Notes: generated from the letters alone by a model not told the origin. DNA of 64,000 nt from Eutrigla gurnardus (GCA_963514095.1 OY741271.1:7719976-7783975); one strand, 5' to 3'. Numbered from the stretch's first letter, positions 35,737 through 46,756 are shown. Translations and numbers: made by a program.

Positions 35737-36700
35737 TAAGGGGGCATGTACCGCTGGCCAACAATAGGAGGGGAGTAGCGTTTTATAGTATTTTTGTAAT
35801 CTCGTTTTTTATATTATTTTATACATTGTTTTTAGTCATTCCTTACATTGCTGTATGATTGTTTCAGCAACTGAACAAATGACTAATATTTTATGTACAT
35901 TAATTTTAATCAGAAGTATTTTGGTCTGAGAACTCCCCTCTGTGGCGCTGTGGTGCATGCGCACTGGAGATTCTCTTTCAGTCTGCGTTCACGGCTGAAT
36001 GAGACAGGTGAGGTTATGGACGGTTCATCAAATATATGAATATGTGTGTGAATATGTTCCGAGAGCAATATGGGAGGGTTATAATGCGTAGAGGTTCGTT
36101 TATTTTAATGTAAGGTGTTCTTTTGAAAGTTGTATCGTTTTGTGCTCAGCAACATTCCTTTGTAGTGCCGCTACTCGCGCGTCTGGCGACTTTTAGTAGG
36201 CTGCGGCATTATGGGGGATGTAGTCCTTTGTGGGACTTGTAGAAAATGAATGTAGATTATTTTATAGTTGATTGTTTACACACGCTGTTAATGTGCGAGT
36301 TAATGTGCTACTCTGTGATGGTTGGACATGTGATACAGGGCATATTTATTATTTCCACAGTTATTTTGTATTTGTTTCTCATTATTATTATTATTATTAT
36401 TACATGCATCCTTTGCAGTTGCCTGATGAGGATGATGTGAACTTATTCCTGTCCCTGTCATGTTTGTGCCATTACAGGTATGATTATAATGATTACCCAC
36501 TATACGATCACTTCAATGAATGTGTTTCTTTGTTATTTCAGTCTGCGTTCACGGCTGAATGAGACAGTTGCCTGATGAGGATGATGTGAACTTATTCCTG
36601 TCCCTGTCATGTTTGTGCCATTACAGGCATACTGAATAAACAAACACAAAGAAAGCTGTGGTGTCGTGGTGAGCTTTGTGGCGTTGCAGACTCGCTACAT
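35737..36700. mobile_element. LTR-like segment with duplicated, spliced-looking exons
   Basis: The segment interrupts the LINE 3' UTR. It runs from about AAGGGGGCATGTACCGCTGG to GACTCGCTACA. Two short blocks, TCTGCGTTCACGGCTGAATG... (35981-36007, followed by GTGAGG) and TTGCCTGATGAGGATGATGT... (36419-36477, preceded by TTTGCAG and followed by GTATGA), look like exons. They recur fused without the intron at 36542-36627, followed by CTGAATAAACAAAC. Whether this is a retroviral-type LTR or another retroelement is uncertain. Confidence 0.5.
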
Positions 36701-37644
36701 ATAGCACTCTGATCATAGCACTGTCGCTCTTAACGTACTATGTTACTCAGATGAGGACCTAACACTTGTTCTATTTTTAGCTCTTACTTTATCAGCAATG
36801 ATACGTTGTGGTTTCTTTGTTTCCTTCTTTTGACAAATGTACATATTGTAAGTCGCTTTGGACAAAAATGACCTAAATGTAGGGGTGTGACGAGATCTCG
36901 TACCACGAGATCTCGCGAGATTAAAGTCGATGATATTTCCCGTTGCGTTAAAAATCCGTCTCGCGAGATTTGTGAGCTATACATAGCTGAGGTTTTACAG
37001 ACAGCTGTTACTGACTGGTAGCTTAAAAAACCCAACCACGGCATCGCTTATTGTTACCGACAATGCACGTAATATGGACGGGCGGGCGGGTGAGACGTGT
37101 GACAGTGCGTGTCCACAGGCAGCGGTGTTTCCCCGCGTCCCATTCATTGTCTATGTGAAAAGCTGTGCAATGCATTCTGGTAACGTCGTGGTGAATGTCG
37201 AGAGACGGCGCGCGAGTTGGCTGCTCCTCATTTGCCTAAAGTTGAAGTCGAATCTACTTTATGCTAATCAGAGGCGCCGGGCTCGACTCGCCGCCTCGGG
37301 AACGTGTGTTGTTGTGTTGTTTAAAGGAGAGCGCCTGTCAATCATCCTCTAGTGGCAGCCCACCAAGCGTGCAATTAGTGTTGTAGTCAAGACCGCATCA
37401 ACCGAGACCAAGACATTACCGAGACCAGAGAGTGCCGAGACCGAGACAAGACCAAGACTTTTAGAGGTTGAGACCGAGACAAGACCAAGACCATATAGAT
37501 CAAAGGAAAAACAACAAAATGGGAGTTTTTTAAAAATAAATTTAATTTAAGTTTGCTCTTAAATAAATGCAACAACAAAAACAATCTTTGTGCTGTTGTT
37601 TTCATAGCAGCACAATGAATGAAATAAATCTCAAGTCATAGGCT

Positions 37645-37752
37645 GTGTCCGAAAACACTCCCTACTCCCTATATAGTGCACTATATAGGGAGTTCGCCAT
37701 TTTGTAGGGGTGTCCGAATGTGTAGTGAGCATTACTATTCCCTATATAGTGC
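37645..37752. repeat. Palindrome-bearing element start
   Basis: GGCTGTGTCCGAAAACACTC followed by CCCTATATAGTGCACTATAT (a near-perfect palindrome centred at about 37681) and a second TATAGTGCACT copy near 37745. It resembles the start of a common fish MITE; a matching right end was not found. Confidence 0.5.
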
Positions 37753-38042
37753 ACTCAAAGTTTCCCACAATGCATCGTGAAAAGTAGTGTACAGCCGATG
37801 GTCACTAGCCGAGCAAATTTTACCATCATGCATTGCGCTGAAAGACAAATCGCGAAGGGACGAGAGGAGAGAGAGCAGGAAAAAGCGGAGGAAATATGAA
37901 TAATCGTACAATAATAAATGTTAATATTTAATATATGTATTGCAGAGCAGATCAAGACGACACAAACGGCCAAAGTGTGATGTTTTCCTTTATTTACTTT
38001 AAAAAAAACGCGATATATATTAATTATTTATATATGACTTTA

Positions 38043-38290
38043 GGCGAGCGGCGGCGGCCGGCGCCCGGCGCCCGGCGACAGGCTGCAGGGGCCGGCGACA
38101 GTTGGCGCTGGCCGGCGGCGGTGGTGGCCGCGGCGGTGGTGGCCGCGGCGGCCGGTGATAGGCGGCGGTTGGCGGCGACAGTTGGCGGTGGCCGTGGCGG
38201 CCGGCCGGCCGGCGATAAGCTGCAGTGGCCGGCGACAGGCTGCGGTGGCTGGCCGGCCGACGAGAGGCGGCGGCGGGGTATTCGTCCGTC
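38043..38290. repeat. GC-rich degenerate array of GGCCGGCGACAG-like units
   Basis: About 250 bp made almost only of GGC, GCC and CGACAG strings (for example GGCCGGCGACAG, GGCGGTGGTGGCCGCGG). It is far more GC-rich than its surroundings. The long open frames on both strands are low-complexity by-products. Confidence 0.8.
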
Positions 38291-38335
38291 AAAAACCGTC
38301 ACTCAAACCAAAGCGCCGTATGACAGTCTGAACAC

Positions 38336-38473
38336 TATAAAGATGCGGAGTTGAGGGACAGATTGTGGCGAGCGATCGCCGAGGAGTTTGGGATCGGGGA
38401 CGGACTGCAGCCTGTTCAGGTCTGGTGGATCGCGGAGATGTGGGGTGCCGGTAGTGCTGCAACCTGGTCCTGA
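38336..38473 (+). pseudogene. MADF-domain remnant
   Basis: One frame reads YKDAELRDRLWRAIAEEFG, then a tract ending VQVWWIAEMW and a stop at 38471-38473. The pattern (aspartate-rich start, RxxLWxxIAxEFG) fits a MADF (Adf-1-type Myb) DNA-binding domain, as found in partner proteins of some Harbinger-type transposons. Only the N-terminal half is present. Low-level similarity, judged by eye. Confidence 0.55.
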
Positions 38474-39845
38474 AGTCCACCTGGACCCGATCGGGATCGT
38501 TGAAAATAAAAATAGCAGTGAGGACGATGTAGTGATCGTCTCATTATTGAAAATTATTTTTTTCTCAAGAAATGAGACGGCCACGGAATCCCCTTATTGC
38601 TGGAGGACTCGTTCTTTTGGTTTTGTAAATTTTCGCAACGAATATGTAGCTATTAAAAAATAATTATCCTGGTAATTTCTCTGCGTGAGCGGAATCTGAC
38701 ACGTATTAATTATGCGTCAGGACAGGAAAAAAACTCTTATCAGTAAAGCATGGACAAAAAGCCTATCAGCAATGGTCTCGACCGGTCTCGTTCAAAAAAC
38801 CCGAGGCCGCCCGGTCCGAGACCGAGACAAGACCGAGTAAAAATGCCGTCGATACCAAGACGAGACCAAGAACCTAAAAAAATGGTCTCGAGACCGGTCT
38901 CGAGACCAAGACCGATCTCGAGTACTACAACACTACGTGCAATACTGGGAAGCGGCGTGTCCACACGCGTTTAAAATCTCCCCTGTGGACACGTACCTTG
39001 ACTGCTTTTTTTCATCGTAGTTCAGCGGCTACCGCGGTGAAAATGTCCAAGCAGAAACGGCTACAATTGCCATCACACAAGTTAATCACGGGCACGTTGG
39101 ATATGCTGGCTCGTTGAGTAGCAAGCTGCCATAGCAGCATCACCAGCCCAGAGATAAGACAAAACTCCCGAAGCATTGATACACTTGACAGCTGCGATGT
39201 CAGAGATGCTGAAGATGCTGTAGTTGCAGCATGTTGTTCATGACATACTTGGTCAGGCTCCGTTTGCACTATTTGCACTCTGTATTGACAAAGTAGAACT
39301 TTGATTTGGTTTTGCACATATTTACACTTGGGAAAAAGAAATATTTATTTTATTTTAACTTTTATAAATTTTAGTTTCAGTTTAAATTTGTGAAAGAAGA
39401 AGTTTATTAAAAGATCATGCTTACATCATGCATGTAAAGAGTTATAATAAAATATTTCAAAATGCATGTGCAACTCTGTTAAATTAAAGTCTGTTGGTCC
39501 AGTCATATATTTTGTCATTGTAGTTTTCTTAAAATCTTGTCTCGTCTCGTTCTCGTGAACCCAATATCGTCTCTCGTCTCGTCTCGTGAGCGGAGTGTAT
39601 CGTCACACCCCTACCTAAATGTAAATGTAAGTCCGTCTGTTGGAAACAACTGTACCAGCAGAAGGTTCTGCCAAGCCTAGTCCTCGTGATTTCGTCACGT
39701 GAAAGAAGAAAAATTACCAAAATTACATATATGAAGTACAAACAGAGTATATTTTCATCAAGCGTCTAAGAATACATGCTTGCAATTAAAAAAATGTGAA
39801 TAAATTGTTTATTTTGTTTAAAACCGACTGGCCTTATCATTGTCT

Positions 39846-39920
39846 AAAGCCCCCCTTTGGGTGAGTGGTGATGCACCTGCCCCCGAAAGTGGGCATCCCA
39901 GGTTCACATCCCGGCGAGGA
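39846..39920 (+). other. tRNA-like segment in composite element, copy 2
   Basis: GGGTGAGTGGTGATGCACC (A-box-like) and CCAGGTTCACATCCCGGCG (B-box-like). It is the counterpart of 23832-23910 in copy 1. Confidence 0.5.
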
Positions 39921-40324
39921 CATCTCATGTGTGGGTTTTTTTTTTTTTTTTTGCTTGTATAAAATTGTCTTTAGATCAGAGAATTAGACCAACATTTTAC
40001 CTTAACTATGATAAATATGTCATACAATTTCCCCAGAACCCAAATATAACTTACAAAAACATGATAGGCATAAAGATGTTATTATTAATAGCATGTTATA
40101 GATCCCAATGACAAAGGCATTGCTGCATGCAATTTTCAGCCACATAAATTCCTTTCAGGTTAGTTCATAAATAGGTTCATTGAATGTGTTCATTGAATTG
40201 TTGAGATAAATGAGTTGGTCAATGTAGATGCATTTACTAGGCCTATCTAAAAAAAAAAAAAAGAGAGAGAGAGAGAGAGAGAGTGTTCCGGCCAAAGAAA
40301 GAAGTTTCACAAAGTTCTATAGTC

Positions 40325-40395
40325 GGGAATTGAACTGTGGCCGGCCGCGTGCAAAGCCGGCGCGTTACCTCCACACTATCCTCACGTTTGAGAAA
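40325..40395 (-). other. tRNA-like segment in composite element, copy 2 (first type)
   Basis: The minus strand reads GATAGTGTGGAGGTAACGCG and CACAGTTCAATTCCCGAC, the counterpart of 21764-21833. Confidence 0.55.
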
Positions 40396-40407
40396 TCGTT
40401 GTCAGTG

Positions 40408-40605
40408 TTATATAGAACATGTTACTCTTAACGGTACTTCCGTAGTTAATCGCTCGGCAATTCTTGCCCAAGCAGCCTCGCAATTTTTATTTATCACTAC
40501 AGTATTCCCTTTTTTGGTTATGATGGGTTTGTACTCCTCGTACAGTTCCATCAATAATTTTTGCTCTGGTCTTTTCTGCCATTTTCTCGATGATTCGACA
40601 TTCAC
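40408..40605 (-). pseudogene. SANT-domain first exon in composite element, copy 2
   Basis: The SANT segment (EQKLLMELYEEYKPI ... CEAAWARIAERL) is nearly identical to copy 1, with the same frame break after the MAEKTRA start. It has no downstream exons. Confidence 0.75.
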
Positions 40606-41003
40606 GGTTCTGGTCTGGCTTCATATCCCGTGAACGCGCGTAACACGCGACAACGTTAAACCGGCTTGAATTAGGCTCAAAACAAACTTAATCAGAAAGA
40701 AAAGCAAACCTAACCAAAATCAAAGTAAAACAAAACAGCAGCAGGTGAACCACCTCCAGCAATCGACCACCACCAGGAACCAGCAAGAGGCCAAATTGAG
40801 CCAGCTGAGGCCTTTTATACCACACCCTGTCAGAGGGAGGAGCTAAGGGAGGAGTTTGGCTGAACTACCAGGATGCATTCAACACCTCACTGTGCTTCAC
40901 TATATGCATGAGTTTTTAAGGCATAGTACAATGGACGCTATTGCATCATCTCATGCACTTCCACCCAGTGGCAAGCCATTCTAAGTGCAAAAAAAAAAAC
41001 AAT

Positions 41004-41565
41004 ATGGCTGACAGACAGCCAGAAACACCAAGTTGCTCATTTTCTTCTGCTCAAACTTATTTAAAAAGAGACATTTGCAGGTAAATATGGTGACATCAGG
41101 TAACATCTAAGGAGTCATGCACTTGCTAAATATTACAAGTATTGATTTTATATTGGGAGGAAATTGTGAAATCACATGTCTACTAAATTGTACATCATGA
41201 ATAAGCTATATTTCAACTACAATTCATAGGCTACAATTAATCTATTTCTGCTGCTGTTCTTGAAAATACTTCATCCACAGTCATTTATTTTCCCTGTAAA
41301 TCAACTTGTTTTTGTTGTTAGAATGTGATTTGATGTTTATGTAAATCTTTACATTTTGCAGAGCGTAATAGACAGGCCTACAGGATAGTGGAGGAATTAC
41401 CACAGTCAAGTGAGGAGGGTGATGCTAATAGCAGTGAGAAGGAAGGTCTGTCAGAACAGGAAGGGTTAGCAAATGCTAGCAGTAGTAACAGTGGAGCTGA
41501 GGACACTGAATCTGGAAACGATGCTGAGGAAGATGAGGATGAGGGAGCTGAGGATGCAAATGACG
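41004..41565 (+). pseudogene. Possible N-terminus of a piggyBac-type transposase, two exons
   Basis: Exon 1 would be 41004-41080 (MADRQPETPSCSF..., donor CAG|GTAAAT). Exon 2 would be 41362-41565 (acceptor TTTTGCAG), a strongly acidic stretch (EDTESGNDAEEDEDEGAED) ending at donor GACG|GTGAGT. Acidic N-termini are usual in piggyBac transposases. The two exons do not join in phase as placed, and the catalytic part is absent. It is assigned mainly from its place inside the element's termini. Confidence 0.4.
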
Positions 41566-42048
41566 GTGAGTGAGTTGAAGGCTGAGGATGCATCACCTAA
41601 CAGAACTCAAGGGAAAAGGGCCGGCATTGACCTGGCTTATAAAACAGTAGAGTAGGTTTCCTTGCAGTAAAGGTAGCCATAAAAACATTGAGTGTAAGTT
41701 AGTGCTGGATGAATCGTGAGCAAGAGACTTGGAAATCTAAACAGGAGAGTGAATTCCTCAATGGTGTTTTAGTTATGCATGCATAAATGAAATAATTTTA
41801 TAGTTCACATGAAAATTTCACATTTCAACACGCTTTATTATATAATTTTATTCATTTGTTTGTTAAATACATTTCTACAAAAACAAACTCTGTTCACCTG
41901 AGTGTACGAGTATTTATATCTTTATCAAATATGGGTTGAATAAAAATAAAGTTCAAACCTTGTGTTTCATGCCTAAAGATGAATAAAAACACTTAGTAAA
42001 AAAATCCTGACTGAGGTTATCATAATTAATGCATGAAAGGGTTCAAAT

Positions 42049-42539
42049 TCTAAAAAAGTATAGAATTAAATTAGAATAACAACAGTAATACAGTTAAAGT
42101 GCAATTTAAAAACAATAAAACAAGCAGGACAAACAGATACATTTATGAGAAAGCTGCTGTAAACAATGTTTTCCATCCTGTTTTAAATGACCTGAGGTGT
42201 TAATAGCAAAACAGCTCTCACCTGTTTTCTCCCATCAATTTTGTTCACTGTTTTGTTGTTGAAGTCTTTTTTTCATCTTCTTCTTCCATGAAATGTGTTA
42301 TATGGCCAGAAAAAAGACAGAATGAGATGTAAGGATAATAACATATCTTTCCAATATTTCTCCCCTTTTCTGTCAACACCCATCTAAAGAAGAGGTTTTC
42401 ACTTCACAGACAAAATGGACCAAGGAACTGCAATGAGTTCCCACACAACAAGGCTCTCACTTTTTCTCTCTATTTACACTGAGTTTGGACAAGGTAGGAA
42501 GCATTTTCTGCCTCCAAAACAGCTTAAATGGTAAAGATT
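42049..42539. other. No gene recognised
   Basis: A/T-rich sequence between the piggyBac-like right end and the next LINE. The LINE 5' limit is uncertain and could lie within this stretch. Confidence 0.4.
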
Positions 42540-42559
42540 CACATGGAGATTCGATGAGC

Positions 42560-43060
42560 TGGTTCAGGGTCTGAATCCGTCAAACATTCCTGTCCTTGAT
42601 GATGACTATGTTTGCTTAAACGAAGCTAGTCCTCCCAGCCATATTAATACTCATATCTCGAGGGAGCAGACGTGGAGGAGGAGTTGCAGCCATTTTTGAT
42701 TCAAGCCTGTCAATCAATCCGAAACCAAAACTAAATTATAACTCATTCGAGAGCCTGATTCTCAGCCTTTCGCACCCAAATTGGAAAACAACGCAGCCAA
42801 TTCTGTTTGTTATTGTGTATCGTGCTCCTGGTCCATACTCTGAATTCCTATCTGAATTCTTTGAGTTGCTATCAAGTTTAGTCCTCAAATCAGATAAAGT
42901 TATTATTTTGGGGGATTTTAATGTCCATGTGGACGTTGTAAATGACAGCCTCAGTGTAGCATTTACGTCATTAATAGATTCTATTGGCTTCAGTCAGAGT
43001 GTAAATAAACCTACTCACTGTCATAGCCACACTCTTGACCTCGTTTTATCTTATGGCGTG
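42560..43060 (+). pseudogene. LINE-3rd endonuclease domain
   Basis: APE-type endonuclease segments: CLNEASPPSHINTHISRGSR followed by RGGGVAAIFDSSL (42600-42710), VIVYRAPGPYSEFLSEFF (about 42810), the catalytic ILGDFNVHVD (about 42905) and PTHCHSHTLDLVLSYGV (about 43010-43060). A frame change occurs before 42815 and a stop follows 43060. Unlike LINE-1st, the GDFN motif is intact. Confidence 0.82.
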
Positions 43061-43096
43061 TAAATCGAAAACGTAATATTCTTTCCTCAAAATTCT

Positions 43097-44191
43097 TTGT
43101 CTGACCATAACTTAATAACCTTTGACTTATTGCTGCTGGACTTCGCTCCTCTAGGAAATAGCTACTACTCTCAGTGTCTATCGGATAGAGCAGTAGCTAA
43201 GTTTAAGGAAGTAATTCCGCCAGTCTTGAGTTCACTTCCATGTCTTAATGAAACAGAGGACTTCTATGTTAATCTAAGTCCCTCCCAGATCGATTCTCTT
43301 GTCTGTGATGAGTCTGGAAGCCTACTGCGAACGACCCTCGACTCTGTTGCTCCACTAAAACAGAAAACTATAAAGCATAGGATGTTAGCTCCCTGGTATA
43401 ACTCCCAAACTCGTAAATTGAAACAAAAATTGCGTAAACTTGAAACCATCTGGCGCTCCACCAAAGTGGAAGAATCCCGCCTAGTCTGGCAAGACAGTCT
43501 TAAAACATACAAGAAGGCTCTCTGTAATACCAGAGCAGCCTACTACTCATCTCTCATAGAGGAAAATAAAAACAACCCTAGATTTCTTTTCAGTACTGTA
43601 GCCAGGCTGACAAAGAGTCACAGCTCTACTGAGCCATGCATTCCTAGAGATCTTAGTAGTAACGACTTTATGAACTTTTTTAACAATAAAATTCTAGCAA
43701 TCCGGGACAAAATTACTTGCATCTTGCCTTCAATTGGAACCACGTTATCCTCAAACTCAGGAGTTTTAGAACTAGCAATAAGACCTGATATATATTTAGA
43801 CTGCTTTTCTCCAATCAACCTTAACCAACTAACGTCTATGATCTCTTCTTCTAAACCTTCAACCTGTCTCCTAGACCTGATACCAACCAGGCTACTGAAA
43901 GAAGTCTTACCCTTAGTTAGCGCGTCGCTATTAGATATGATCAATGTGTCTTTATTAACAGGCTATGTGCCACAGTCTTTTAAAGTAGCTGTAATTAAAC
44001 CTCTTCTTAAGAAGCCTACTCTAGATCCAGGGGTTTTAGCAAACTACAGACCAATATCAAATCTTCCTTTTCTCTCTAAGATCCTTGAGAAAGTAGTCGC
44101 CAATCAGCTGTGTGACTTTCTCAACAATAACAGTCTACTTGAGGACTTCCAGTCAGGATTTAGAGTACATCATAGTACAGAGAGAGCTCTG
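43097..44191 (+). pseudogene. LINE-3rd linker and reverse-transcriptase N-terminal part
   Basis: A 365-codon open stretch: SDHNLITFDLLL (end of endonuclease), a linker with RAAYYSSLIEENKNNPRFLF and PSTCLLDLIPTRLLKEVLPL, then VIKPLLKKPTLDPGVLANYR, PISNLPFLSKILEKVV and SGFRVHHSTERAL, where the insertion at 44192 cuts it. The frame is intact up to the break. Confidence 0.88.
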
Positions 44192-45844
44192 GGGCCTCAT
44201 TTATAAAGCTTGCGTAAGACAAAACGGGGCTGGAAACGTGCGTACGCCACTTTCCACGCAAATGTTGTGATCTATAAAAACCAAACTTGACGGGAAAGTG
44301 TGCGTACCCGTAAGCAAACTCTGAGGCATGCGTACCGGTACGTACATTCTGGAGACTGGAAGGGAATCAGCAGTAAACTAAATATTTTTGATGACTCGCA
44401 CACATTTAATTACACGCCATATCATACGTTAGATCTGCGTTATCATGATGAACTCCAGCAATGTTTTTGACGCTTTTAATGAGTGATAGTTTTTTTTTCA
44501 TGTTAACACCTTCTTTTAAAATCTGACTTGTATCTTAAATCAAAATCATTTTGAAATGTTGAATCAGCGCTGTCACCGCAGGAGGAGGAGACGGCCCAAA
44601 TGCATGTAATACAGTATACAATAAACACCTTCCATTAGATCACTGCAGAACACAGCGGGAATAACTAAATATTCTCCTTATTTATGTGCATATATCATCA
44701 ACGCACATACATACAGCCATTAAGCCATCGTATAATTGTTACACTTATCCTTGTTTTTAAACCACCAGAGCGCAGAGGAAATGCGCTATAATGAGTACCA
44801 CACTCGTGCGCGCTCAGTCGTGGAGCGTGGAGAGCGCAAATTTACCGAACTTCAGGAGGCAGACTCTACCACCCGGTAAAGGTGGTAGAGTCCCCAGCAT
44901 GATGAGCCTCGGCCCCCTGCCCAACTGGAGGGGTATCAACAGGGCGCAAGAATCCGTGAGGAAGTCATGCTGCGTTTGTAATATAAGGAAGACAACTATC
45001 AATGTTCATTGTAAACGTATTATTTTAATAATCACAGTGCGCGTTTGTCGTAGCTCATCTGCAACGTTGTTGATGGCGGTGATTGTGTCTCGCTGAAGTT
45101 GCAGGATGGCATCAGTGAGCACCCGACCGCTTGATGTGCCATACGTCCGGGGTGTGCTGCTGCTTTGCGCAGGACCCGGACGCTGTGCCAAGGGCCCGTC
45201 ACCCTCCTCACATCACCCTCCTCACATCACCCTCCTCACCGTCACCCTCCTCTACGCAACACGCTGCAGACTCTGGAAGGACAAAAACTATTTAACGTTT
45301 TGTTTTATATACAATAAAAGTTTAAAATCTGTTCACCCTTATCCCTCTGGTCTCAGTCGTGTCTGTATCAAACTTCCTCAAATACTCTAGCAATACATTA
45401 AATCCATGTTAGGAGTGGAAAGATGTCATTTACCTTCAGATCACCGTCCGCTCTGTCCCACTGATGCTGTTGACTGCAGCAGCAATGTGTTGCCACTCGC
45501 ACTGCTTCTTTTTATTCGTGATCTTGCTGCTGTGACCACTAAATTAAATTATTTTCCGGGCCTCCACCTCCCAAACAAGTGTCTCTTTCTCCGTTTCTGA
45601 AAAGTTACATTTCTTTGCTTTTTTCTGACCTGTCGCCGTGATTCAACACACGGAAACGATTGCATGCCGGCTCATTAATATAGTAAAATGTGGGCGTGTA
45701 CAGGGCGGGATTCAGGTACGCACACTTGTAGGTGATCCTGTGATTTATAAAGGGAACATTGGGAACATTGCGTGCAAACTTTGGCTTTTTGGCGTACGTA
45801 CACTTTTAGTAAGGATCCTACGCACAGTTTTATAAATGAGGGCC
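44192..45844. mobile_element. SANT-encoding Harbinger-type element, copy A, CTG flanks
   Basis: Left end GGGCCTCATTTATAAAG and inverted right end TTTATAAATGAGGGCC, with CTG on both sides (44189-44191 and 45845-45847). Subterminal strings such as TGCGTACGCC and its inverse recur. It encodes only a decayed SANT protein on the minus strand. Larger copy C is at 54253-59752 and a partial copy B at 48104-48254. Confidence 0.82.
44990..45600 (-). pseudogene. SANT/NAIF1-like protein remnant in copy A
   Basis: Minus-strand exon about 45600-45415 shows a SANT-like domain (ITNKKKQCEWQHIAAAVNSI, then SGTERTV) preceded by VEVEARK... where a TAA interrupts. A second part (45190-45006) is the C-terminal coiled coil (LQLQRDTITAINNVADELRQ). 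The layout matches SANT partner proteins of Harbinger elements. The same TAA is present in copy C, so the family seems to have spread as a non-coding passenger. Confidence 0.7.
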
Positions 45845-45847
45845 CTG

Positions 45848-46745
45848 GTGAATTGCTTCTGACAAAGGACTGGTTTCTGTACTGCTAGATCTTAGTGCTG
45901 CTTTCGACACCATTAACCATGAGATTCTAATATGTAGACTGGAAAAATGAATTGGCATCAAAGGAACCGCTTTAAGCTGGTTTAAGTCCTACTTATCCAA
46001 TCGATCTCAGTTTGTGCATGTCAATGAAAAATCCTCCAGGCACACTGAAGTTAAATACGGTGTTCCTCAAGGTTCTGTGCTCGGACCAATTCTTGTCAAC
46101 TTATATATGCTTCCTTTAGGCAACATTATTAGAGGACACTCTATAAACTTCCATTGTTATGCTGATGATACACAATTATGTCTATCGATCAAGCCTGAAG
46201 AAACCAATCAGCTAGTTAAACTCCAGGCTTGTGTTGATGACATAAAATCCTGGATGACCTGCAATTTCCTGATGTTAAACGCCGATAAAACGGAAGTTAT
46301 TCTACTTGGGCCTAAACTCCTCCAAAGCTCGCTGTCTAAAGATATAGCAACTATTGATGGGATTGCCATCACCTCAAATGCTACTGTAAGAAACCTTGGA
46401 GTTATCTTTGATCAGGACCTGTCCTTTGACTCGCATATTAAACAAACGACAAGGACAGCCTACTTTCACCTGCGTAACATTACTAAAATTAGGCCAATGC
46501 TGTCTCAAAAAGATGCAGAAAAACTCATCCATGCATTTGTTACCTCAAGGCTATTGACTATTGTAATTCCTTATTATCAGGCTGTTCTAATAAATCTCTT
46601 AAATCTCTCCAGCTGGTCCAGAATGCTGCAGCGCGTGTTCTGACTAAAACTAGAAGAAGGGATCACATTTCTCCTGTATTAGCTTCTCTGCACTGGCTCC
46701 CAGTAAAATCCAGAATATAATTTAAAATCCTTCTCCTCACTTACA
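45848..46745 (+). pseudogene. LINE-3rd reverse-transcriptase core and thumb
   Basis: After the insertion the protein continues: LLDLSAAFDTINHEIL (with a stop or frame change before it), KYGVPQGSVLGPILVNLYML, the catalytic CYADDTQLCLSI (about 46155-46190), LNADKTEVILLG, VRNLGVIFDQDL and AFVTSRLL. A frameshift near 46555 leads to DYCN..., NAAARVLTKTRRRDHISPVL and SLHWLPVKSRI before the next insertion. It is one of the better preserved polymerase cores here. Confidence 0.86.
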
Positions 46746-46756
46746 AGGCTCTTAAA

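Larger units (their letters stand above)
37376..38935. mobile_element. Second hAT-like element nested in the first
   Basis: The ends TAGTGTTGTAGTC and GAGTACTACAACACTA are inverted, and CGTGCAAT flanks both sides (37368-37375 and 38936-38943). Subterminal regions repeat GAGACCGAGACAAGACC-like units. The middle holds a further insert with a TGTGTCCGAAAACACTCC start (about 37645), a GC-rich array and a MADF-like coding remnant. Confidence 0.88.
36880..39613. mobile_element. hAT-like element with perfect 8-bp duplication
   Basis: TAGGGGTGTGACGAGA and TATCGTCACACCCCTA form the ends; CCTAAATG flanks both sides (36872-36879 and 39614-39621). The ends are rich in CTCGTCTCG motifs. It contains another hAT (37376-38935) and no recognisable transposase. 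Confidence 0.9.
33390..39628 (+). mobile_element. L2/Rex1-like LINE inserted in composite copy 2
   Basis: The LINE body covers 33390-35736, its 3' UTR continues at 36701-36879 (ending TAAGTCGCTTTGGACAAAAA), and a final piece lies at 39614-39628. It is interrupted by an LTR-like segment (35737-36700) and a hAT (36880-39613). Copy 1 of the composite element shows the empty site around 24121. No clear duplication of the target is seen. Confidence 0.78.
33198..40677. mobile_element. Composite Harbinger derivative, copy 2, right end lost
   Basis: The left end AGGGGTATTCCATCAAACTC follows CTG (33195-33197). The sequence is the inverse complement of copy 1 at 21343-24319, including the palindrome GCCTGCCCCGGGGCAGGC, both tRNA-like units and the SANT exon. 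It is split at 33389/39629 by a LINE. The final 115 bp or so seen in copy 1, including the right terminal repeat, are missing after about 40677. Confidence 0.8.
32699..40900. mobile_element. LTR-like insert in the piggyBac-like element
   Basis: TATATG flanks the insert (32693-32698 and 40901-40906), and joining the outer sides gives the smooth text CTTGTATATGCATGAG. The insert starts TGTGGCGGAATCC and ends GTGCTTCAC. Its own sequence is only about 720 bp (32699-33197 and 40678-40900), A/T-rich and non-coding. A solo LTR is the simplest reading, but the ends are not a clean TG...CA. Confidence 0.5.
32635..42043. mobile_element. piggyBac-like element, invaded by later insertions
   Basis: The termini AACCCTTTCATGCA and TGCATGAAAGGGTT are perfect inverses. 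Flanks can be read as CAAAT on both sides (32630-32634 and 42044-42048), or as decayed TTAA (ATAA and TTCA) next to CCCTTT, which would fit piggyBac. An acidic exon near the right end is compatible with a piggyBac transposase N-terminus. Most of the interval is nested insertions (32699-40900). Confidence 0.55.

Noticed and set aside
38020..38302. Two overlapping 90-residue open frames on the minus strand
   Set aside because: They are low-complexity translations (Arg/Pro/Ala) of the GC-rich array.
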